A stretch of 25,408 nt of DNA. Source: JBBQSN01 sp038213835 (GTDB lineage Bacteria > Actinomycetota > Actinomycetes > Actinomycetales > CAWJMD01). The translations under genes were made by a program, and so were the position numbers. The notes under the pieces were generated by a model. The model ran no database searches. It saw only the letters and a program-made list of their open reading frames with translations, and was not told the origin of the DNA. The stretch covers positions 1 through 25,408 of the forward strand of contig JBBQSN010000028.1 of the NCBI GenBank assembly GCA_038213835.1. Direction: 5' to 3'. Positions within the stretch are counted from its first letter, which is position 1; every line of letters starts with the position of its first letter. Positions 21,239-25,408 of this stretch are shown piece after piece.

Positions 21239-22380
21239 CCCTGGTCGCTCTCGCTCACCCGCTCGGGGGTGGGGTCCTGGCCGGCGCCGCGCGCGGCGTC
21301 GCGGGTGGCGACGGCACCGGAGTCGCCGATCGCCTCGACCCGGACCTTGAGCGCCCCGTGATCGACCCGGACGTCGAGCCGGGACACCTCACCGATCGGG
21401 TCGCCGTCGAGCTGGGCCTCCAGCGGGGTGTCCATGGCGACCCGCAGCGCCCGCAACCGCCAGTGCTCGACCCGAGGGTGCCCCTTGCGCTGCCGGGTGA
21501 GCACCCGACCGGCGACCGCGGCCCAGCCGACGATCCCCTGCGGGGCGATCGACACGACGTCGAGGATGCCGTCGTCGAGCTCGGCGTCGGGCATCAGGAC
21601 CAGGCCGCCCAGCAGCTTGCCGCAGTTGCCGATGACGACGGTGCGGACCCGGCGCGAGATCACCTCGTCGTCGTCGACCTTCATCCGCACCCGCACCCGG
21701 TCGCCGTTGAACTTCGCCAGGCCCGACACCACGTAGGCCGCCGGCCCCACCCTGGCCTTGAGGCCCTCCGGGGCGTTCGCCATGATCTCGGCGTCGAAGC
21801 CGAACCCGGCCATGACCAGGAACGCGCGCTCGTCACCGGTGTCGTCCACCCGCATCCACCCGATGTCGATCGGACGGTCGTCACCGGTGAGCGCGATCCG
21901 GACCGATCCCTCGACGTCGTCGAGGGTGGCGTCCATGTTGCGGGCCAGCAGGTTGCCGGTGCCGGCGGGCAGCAGCCCCAGCGCGACGCCGCTGCCGGCG
22001 AGCACCTCGGCCACGCAGCGCACCGTGCCGTCGCCGCCGAGGGCCATCACGACGTCGGCACCCTTCGCGACGGCCTCACGGGTCTGCCCGACGCCGGGGT
22101 CCTCCGCGGTGGTCTCGAGCCACAGCGGCTCGGACCAGCCGTGCTCGGTGCACACCCGGGTGATGGTGGCGCGCAGGGCCTCGGCGTCGTCGAGCTTGGT
22201 GGGGTTCAGGACGACAGCGGGGAGCGGCATGTGCCCCTCCCCGGGGGTCCGGGGGTCGGGGGCGGGCAGCCCGGGTCGGACTGCGCGACGACGCGCGAGG
22301 ACCGCGACCGTCAACGCGACGGCCAGCAGCACCGCTGCCCCCGCGAGCACGAGCAGCACGACGTCCCCGCTCGCGAGCAT
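21235..22380 (-). CDS. Diacylglycerol kinase-family lipid kinase, membrane-anchored
   Basis: This is a DAGK/sphingosine-kinase-type ATP-dependent lipid kinase of 381 residues. One N-terminal membrane helix (about 6-29) is followed by a basic, Pro-rich linker and the catalytic domain from about residue 51. Motifs include VVLNPTK (56-62), MALGGDGTVRCVAEVL (nucleotide-binding GGDGT at 115-119), LGLLPAGTGNLLARN (about 134-148), and in the C-terminal lobe DAELDDGILDVVSI and DGDPIG. It would phosphorylate diacylglycerol or a related lipid on the cytoplasmic side. The start ATG 22380 follows a TACCGT box by six bases, implying a leaderless message; ATG 22230 would remove the membrane anchor. It leads the operon with two PAP2 phosphatases, which carry out the opposite reaction type. 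Confidence 0.9.
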   Translation of the reverse strand: MLASGDVVLLVLAGAAVLLAVALTVAVLARRRAVRPGLPAPDPRTPGEGHMPLPAVVLNPTKLDDAEALRATITRVCTEHGWSEPLWLETTAEDPGVGQTREAVAKGADVVMALGGDGTVRCVAEVLAGSGVALGLLPAGTGNLLARNMDATLDDVEGSVRIALTGDDRPIDIGWMRVDDTGDERAFLVMAGFGFDAEIMANAPEGLKARVGPAAYVVSGLAKFNGDRVRVRMKVDDDEVISRRVRTVVIGNCGKLLGGLVLMPDAELDDGILDVVSIAPQGIVGWAAVAGRVLTRQRKGHPRVEHWRLRALRVAMDTPLEAQLDGDPIGEVSRLDVRVDHGALKVRVEAIGDSGAVATRDAARGAGQDPTPERVSESDQG

Positions 22381-22386
22381 GAGCGA

Positions 22387-22392
22387 ACGGTA
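22387..22392 (-). promoter_or_regulatory. Candidate -10 box, leaderless start of the lipid kinase operon
   Basis: The minus strand reads TACCGT, then six bases, then ATG 22380. It lies only 29 bp from the divergent serS box, so the two promoters must overlap. Confidence 0.45.
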
Positions 22393-22421
22393 GTGGCTCG
22401 GCCCACCCGCGGCCCGGCGGC

Positions 22422-22427
22422 TAGCCT
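22422..22427 (+). promoter_or_regulatory. Candidate -10 box, leaderless start of serS
   Basis: TAGCCT is followed by seven bases and GTG 22435. No Shine-Dalgarno precedes this start, and the product start MIDLKLLRDDP matches the family exactly, which supports a leaderless transcript. Confidence 0.55.
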
Positions 22428-22434
22428 CGGACCC

Positions 22435-23712
22435 GTGATCGACCTCAAGCTGCTGCGCGACGACCCCGAGCCGGTCCGGGCCAGCCAGCGCTCCCGCGGC
22501 GAGGACGACGGTCTCGTCGACGCCGTCCTGGACGCCGATGCCCGCCGCCGCGCCTCGCTCCTGGAGTTCGAGCAGCGCCGTTCCGAGCAGAAGACCTTCG
22601 GCAAGCAGGTCGCCGCCGCCACGGGCGCGGAGAAGGTCGCGCTGGTGGCGCAGGCCAAGCAGCTCTCCGAGCGGGTCCGTGCGCTGCAGGCCGAGGCCGA
22701 CGCCGCGCAGACCGAGCTGGACGAGCTGCTCTGGAGGATCCCCAACGTCGTCGCACCGGGCGTGCCCGTCGGCGGCGAGGACGACTACGTCGAGCTCAAG
22801 CAGGTGGGCACCCGCCGCGACTTCGCCGCCGAGGGCTTCGCGCCCGCCGACCACCTCGAGATCGGAGAGCGGCTCGGCGGGATCGACGTCGCCCGCGGCG
22901 CCAAGGTCTCCGGCTCGCGGTTCTACTTCCTCACCGGCGTGGGTGCCCGGCTCGAGCTCGCGCTGCTCAACCTGGCGATGGACACGGCGACGTCGAACGG
23001 CTTCACACCGGTCATCACGCCGACCCTCGTACGCCCCGAGATCATGGCCGGCACCGGGTTCCTCGGCGCGCACGCGGCGGAGGTCTACCGGCTGCGCGAC
23101 GACGACCTCTACCTCGTGGGCACCTCCGAGGTGGCGCTGGCCGGCCTGCACTCGGACGAGATCCTCGACCTGTCGGCAGGTCCGGCGCGGTACGCCGGCT
23201 GGTCGGCCTGCTACCGGCGGGAGGCCGGCTCGCACGGCCGCGACACCCGCGGGATCATCCGGGTGCACCAGTTCCACAAGGTGGAGATGTTCGTCTACTG
23301 CACACCGGACGACGCCGCCGCCGAGCACGAGCGCCTGCTCGGCTGGGAGGAGCAGATGCTCGCGGCGGTCGAGCTGCCGTACCGCGTGATCGACACCGCA
23401 GCAGGCGATCTCGGCTCCAGCGCCGCTCGCAAGTTCGACTGCGAGGCCTGGCTGCCCACCCAGGACCGTTGGCTCGAGCTCACCTCGACCTCGAACTGCA
23501 CGACCTTCCAGGCGCGTCGGCTGGCGGCGCGAGAGCGCACCGAGGGCGGTACCCGCCCGGTCGCCACGCTGAACGGCACCCTCGGCACCACCCGCTGGAT
23601 CGTGGCGCTGCTGGAGAACCACCAGCAGGGCGACGGGAGCGTGCACGTCCCGGTGGCGCTGCGCCCGTACCTCGGCGGTCTCGCGCTGCTCGAGCCGGTC
23701 GTCCGTGGCTGA
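22435..23712 (+). CDS. serS: Seryl-tRNA synthetase
   Basis: This class II aminoacyl-tRNA synthetase charges tRNA-Ser. The product has 425 residues, the normal bacterial length. The N-terminal tRNA-binding coiled coil runs from about residue 30 to 100 (AQAKQLSERVRALQAEADAA). The catalytic domain contains the conserved LVGTSEVALAGLH (Thr-Ser-Glu), motif 2 in ACYRREAGSHGRDTRG followed by RVHQFHKVEMF, LELTSTSNCTTFQARR, and motif 3 LNGTLGTTRWIVALLENHQ. All active-site motifs are intact. The GTG start is fixed by the family N-terminus and by a TAGCCT box seven bases upstream. The following HAD gene starts inside its last codons. The lipid kinase operon is divergent. Confidence 0.98.
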   Translation: MIDLKLLRDDPEPVRASQRSRGEDDGLVDAVLDADARRRASLLEFEQRRSEQKTFGKQVAAATGAEKVALVAQAKQLSERVRALQAEADAAQTELDELLWRIPNVVAPGVPVGGEDDYVELKQVGTRRDFAAEGFAPADHLEIGERLGGIDVARGAKVSGSRFYFLTGVGARLELALLNLAMDTATSNGFTPVITPTLVRPEIMAGTGFLGAHAAEVYRLRDDDLYLVGTSEVALAGLHSDEILDLSAGPARYAGWSACYRREAGSHGRDTRGIIRVHQFHKVEMFVYCTPDDAAAEHERLLGWEEQMLAAVELPYRVIDTAAGDLGSSAARKFDCEAWLPTQDRWLELTSTSNCTTFQARRLAARERTEGGTRPVATLNGTLGTTRWIVALLENHQQGDGSVHVPVALRPYLGGLALLEPVVRG

Positions 23713-24526
23713 CGGCGGCGCACCGGCGGGAGGTCGGCGGCTGGTCGCGCTCGACGTCGACGGCACGCTCGTCGACTACGACGAGGTGCTCAGCGACCGC
23801 GTCCGCGTCGCGGTGGCGGCGGTCCGCGACGCCGGCCACCACGTGGTGGTCAGCACGGGCCGCTCGATCATGGGCACCACCCACGTGCTCGGGGCGCTCG
23901 GACTCACCCACGGCTTCGCGGTGCTGAGCAACGGTGCCGTCAGCGTGGTGCTGGACCCGGCCGAGCCGCAGGGCTGGCGGACGCACCGCACCGTCACCTT
24001 CGACGCCCGTCCGGCGGTCGACCTGCTGCGGCGCGAGCTGCCCGAGGCGCTGTTCGCGGTCGAGGTCACCGGCGTCGGTACCCGGGTGAGCGGGCCCTGG
24101 CCGGCGGGCGAGCTGTCGGGCGAGCTGTTCAGCGTCCGGTTCGAGGAGCTCCTCGACGGCGAGACCACGCGGGTGATCGTACGGAGCCCCGACCACACCA
24201 GCGAGCACTTCATGGAGCTGGTCGAGCGGATCGGGCTGCACGGTGTCACCTACGCGGTCGGCTACACCGCGTGGCTCGACATCGCGCCCGAGGGCGTCTC
24301 GAAGGCCAGTGCGCTGGAGGAGGTGCGCCAGCAGCTGGGCGTCCCGTCCGACCTCACCGTCGCCGTCGGCGACGGCCGCAACGACCTCGAGATGCTGGGC
24401 TGGGCGGCGCGAGGCGTCGCGATGGGCAACGCGCCGGACGTGGTCCGGGCGGCGGCCGACGAGGTCACCGGCAACGTCCGCGACGACGGCCTGGCCGATG
24501 TGCTCGAGGGCCTGCTCGACGACTGA
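23705..24526 (+). CDS. HAD-superfamily hydrolase, Cof type
   Basis: This is a cytoplasmic phosphatase of the HAD superfamily, 273 residues, with a cap inserted after motif II as in Cof/type IIB enzymes. Motif I is ALDVDGTLVDYDE (nucleophile Asp 17, acid/base Asp 19), motif II VVVSTGRS (Ser 50 or Thr 51), motif III Lys 200 in EGVSKASALEE, and motif IV VGDGRNDLEM (Asp 223 and Asp 227). The full catalytic set is present. Substrates of this group are typically sugar phosphates or nucleotide cofactors and cannot be specified. GTG 23705 overlaps the end of serS by eight bases, so translation is coupled to the synthetase. The same arrangement is familiar from other actinobacteria, as I recall. Confidence 0.93.
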   Translation: MADGGAPAGGRRLVALDVDGTLVDYDEVLSDRVRVAVAAVRDAGHHVVVSTGRSIMGTTHVLGALGLTHGFAVLSNGAVSVVLDPAEPQGWRTHRTVTFDARPAVDLLRRELPEALFAVEVTGVGTRVSGPWPAGELSGELFSVRFEELLDGETTRVIVRSPDHTSEHFMELVERIGLHGVTYAVGYTAWLDIAPEGVSKASALEEVRQQLGVPSDLTVAVGDGRNDLEMLGWAARGVAMGNAPDVVRAAADEVTGNVRDDGLADVLEGLLDD

Positions 24527-24576
24527 CGTGCCCGGTTGGGCCACCTGGGGGATGGCAGCCGTTCACCCGGACGGCG

Positions 24577-24582
24577 TAGGTT
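24577..24582 (+). promoter_or_regulatory. Candidate -10 box of the extracellular nuclease gene
   Basis: TAGGTT lies within the 14-base sequence ACGGCGTAGGTTGC shared exactly with the pheA promoter region. The start would be near 24590, giving a leader of about 90 bases. Confidence 0.4.
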
Positions 24583-24613
24583 GCCCGCACAGAACGGTAC
24601 CAACAGGACGCCC

Positions 24614-24656
24614 GGACGCCCGGTCGTCCCGCCAGGGCGCCCCCGACCGGACGTCC
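24614..24656 (+). promoter_or_regulatory. Stem-loop in the leader of the nuclease gene
   Basis: GGACG (24614-24618) pairs with CGTCC (24652-24656), and CCGGTCG (24620-24626) with CGACCGG (24644-24650). One C/A mismatch separates the two parts and the loop has 17 bases. The right arm overlaps a perfect 12-bp palindrome CCGGACGTCCGG (24647-24658). It ends 17 bases before the ribosome-binding site GGAGG (24674-24678), so it may be an operator or a structure affecting translation. Confidence 0.5.
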
Positions 24657-24682
24657 GGCAGCCGTGGACCCCCGGAGGAACC

Positions 24683-25408
24683 GTGCGCAGAACCCTCGTC
24701 GGCGTGAGCACCGCCGCCGTCGCCCTGGCAGTCCCGATGCTGGCGGGGCCCGCGGCGTTCGCCGCGGCCGACCCGCCCCGCCTCAGCGAGATCCACTACG
24801 ACAACGCGGGGGCGGACGTCGGCGAGGCGATCGAGGTGGAGACCGAGGCCGGCGCGGACCTCAGCGGCTGGAGCGTCGTGCTCTACAACGGCAGCAACGG
24901 CACCACCTACGGCACCCTGCCCCTCGGCGTGGCGAACGCCGACGGCTTCTTCGTGGCAGCCGGCCCCGGGTCCGGCATCCAGAACGGCCCCCCCGACGGC
25001 CTGGCCCTGGTCCGACCGGACGCTTCGGTCGTCGAGTTCCTCTCCTACGAGGGCGTCTTCGCCGCCACCAACGGTCCTGCCTCCGGGACGACCAGCGTGG
25101 ACATCGGTGCCTCCGAGGCCGGCAGCGAGGCCCAGGGCCTGTCCCTCCAGCTCGTCGACGGCGCCTGGACCGGTCCGCTGCAGAGCACCTTCGGTGCCGC
25201 CAACGAGGCCGTCGAGGAGCCCCTGCCGCCGCCCGTCGGGGACTGCGGCGACCCGGCCACCCTGATCCACCAGATCCAGGGCTCCGGCGCCACCTTCGAC
25301 CCCGGCTTCGGCGGCGTCCAGACCGTCGAGGCGGTGGTCTCCGCCGTCAAGCCGGGCCTGCGCGGCTTCTACCTGCAGGAGGACGCGGCCCAGGTCGACG
25401 CCGACCCG
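24683..25408 (+). CDS. ExeM/NucH-family extracellular endonuclease, N-terminal part (runs off window)
   Basis: The open frame of 242 codons continues past the window end. GTG 24683 is preceded by GGAGGAA four bases or fewer upstream. A signal peptide (MRRTLVGVSTAAVALAVPML, cleavage probably after AFA at about residue 27) shows it is secreted. Next comes a lamin-tail-like domain beginning RLSEIHYDNAGADVGEAIEV (about 33-170), then a short Pro-rich linker (EEPLPPPVGDCGD). A segment starting LIHQIQGSGATFDPGFGG and GLRGFYLQEDAAQVDADP follows, which is typical of the OB-like region ahead of the endonuclease/phosphatase domain in ExeM/NucH proteins. The catalytic domain itself is beyond the window, so nuclease activity is inferred from family layout. 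The role would be degradation of extracellular DNA. Confidence 0.82.
   Translation, partial: MRRTLVGVSTAAVALAVPMLAGPAAFAAADPPRLSEIHYDNAGADVGEAIEVETEAGADLSGWSVVLYNGSNGTTYGTLPLGVANADGFFVAAGPGSGIQNGPPDGLALVRPDASVVEFLSYEGVFAATNGPASGTTSVDIGASEAGSEAQGLSLQLVDGAWTGPLQSTFGAANEAVEEPLPPPVGDCGDPATLIHQIQGSGATFDPGFGGVQTVEAVVSAVKPGLRGFYLQEDAAQVDADP

Noticed and set aside
22393..22434. tRNA-Ser or T-box element near serS
   Set aside because: The gap to the divergent gene is only 54 bp, without cloverleaf or T-box sequence, and serS appears leaderless.

Overview
The window looks like chromosomal DNA of a high-GC actinobacterium. The evidence is very high GC with strong third-position bias, many GTG starts, several apparently leaderless genes, a DUF5926 protein, a CGNR zinc-finger protein, and actinobacterial types of PheA, SerRS and DUF559 protein. 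A member of the Nocardioidaceae or a close relative is my best guess, but that is inference. I see no tRNA, rRNA, CRISPR array, transposase or phage gene. About 20 protein-coding genes cover nearly all the DNA.

Layout. (1) 1-615: 3' part of a DUF5926 gene. (2) 758-8255: a pentose/hemicellulose utilisation block. It holds a lipoprotein sugar-binding protein and two ABC permeases followed by a lipoprotein GH43 enzyme, all on the + strand. Facing them is a large secreted GH43 enzyme with a C-terminal lectin-like domain, and divergent from that is a cytoplasmic GH43 enzyme. No ABC ATPase and no regulator lie in the block, but LacI-type and nested palindromic operator candidates do. (3) 8331-9766: a membrane protein resembling the sensor half of a histidine kinase without the kinase, then a broken winged-helix (AlkZ/YcaQ-like) gene fragment. 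(4) 9767-14108: arginine deiminase, a GT2 glycosyltransferase, and a large protein joining an alkaline-phosphatase-like ectodomain to a polytopic membrane domain. (5) 14176-17831: a CGNR regulator with larB and larC (nickel-pincer nucleotide cofactor synthesis), and a divergent EamA transporter. (6) 17871-19885: prephenate dehydratase and a DUF559 gene, each followed by a copy of a 62-bp imperfect repeat that begins in its stop codon. (7) 19947-22380: a tightly overlapped operon of diacylglycerol-kinase-like protein and two PAP2 phosphatases. (8) 22435-25408: seryl-tRNA synthetase, a HAD phosphatase overlapping its end, and the 5' part of an extracellular ExeM/NucH-type nuclease gene.

How the genes work together. 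In the sugar block the secreted and lipid-anchored GH43 enzymes would trim arabinan- or xylan-type polymers outside the cell. The importer would take up the oligosaccharides, using an ATPase encoded elsewhere, and the cytoplasmic GH43 would finish the hydrolysis. LarB and LarC perform the first and last steps of nickel-pincer cofactor synthesis, so LarE and a client racemase/epimerase must be encoded elsewhere if the pathway works. The kinase/PAP2 operon combines a lipid kinase with two lipid phosphatases and probably acts on membrane phospholipid intermediates.

The least explained items are the repeat-flanked DUF559 unit, the nested palindrome between the divergent GH43 genes, the phosphatase-like/membrane fusion protein, and the kinase-less sensor. 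All functions here are read from sequence motifs alone; no search was run.
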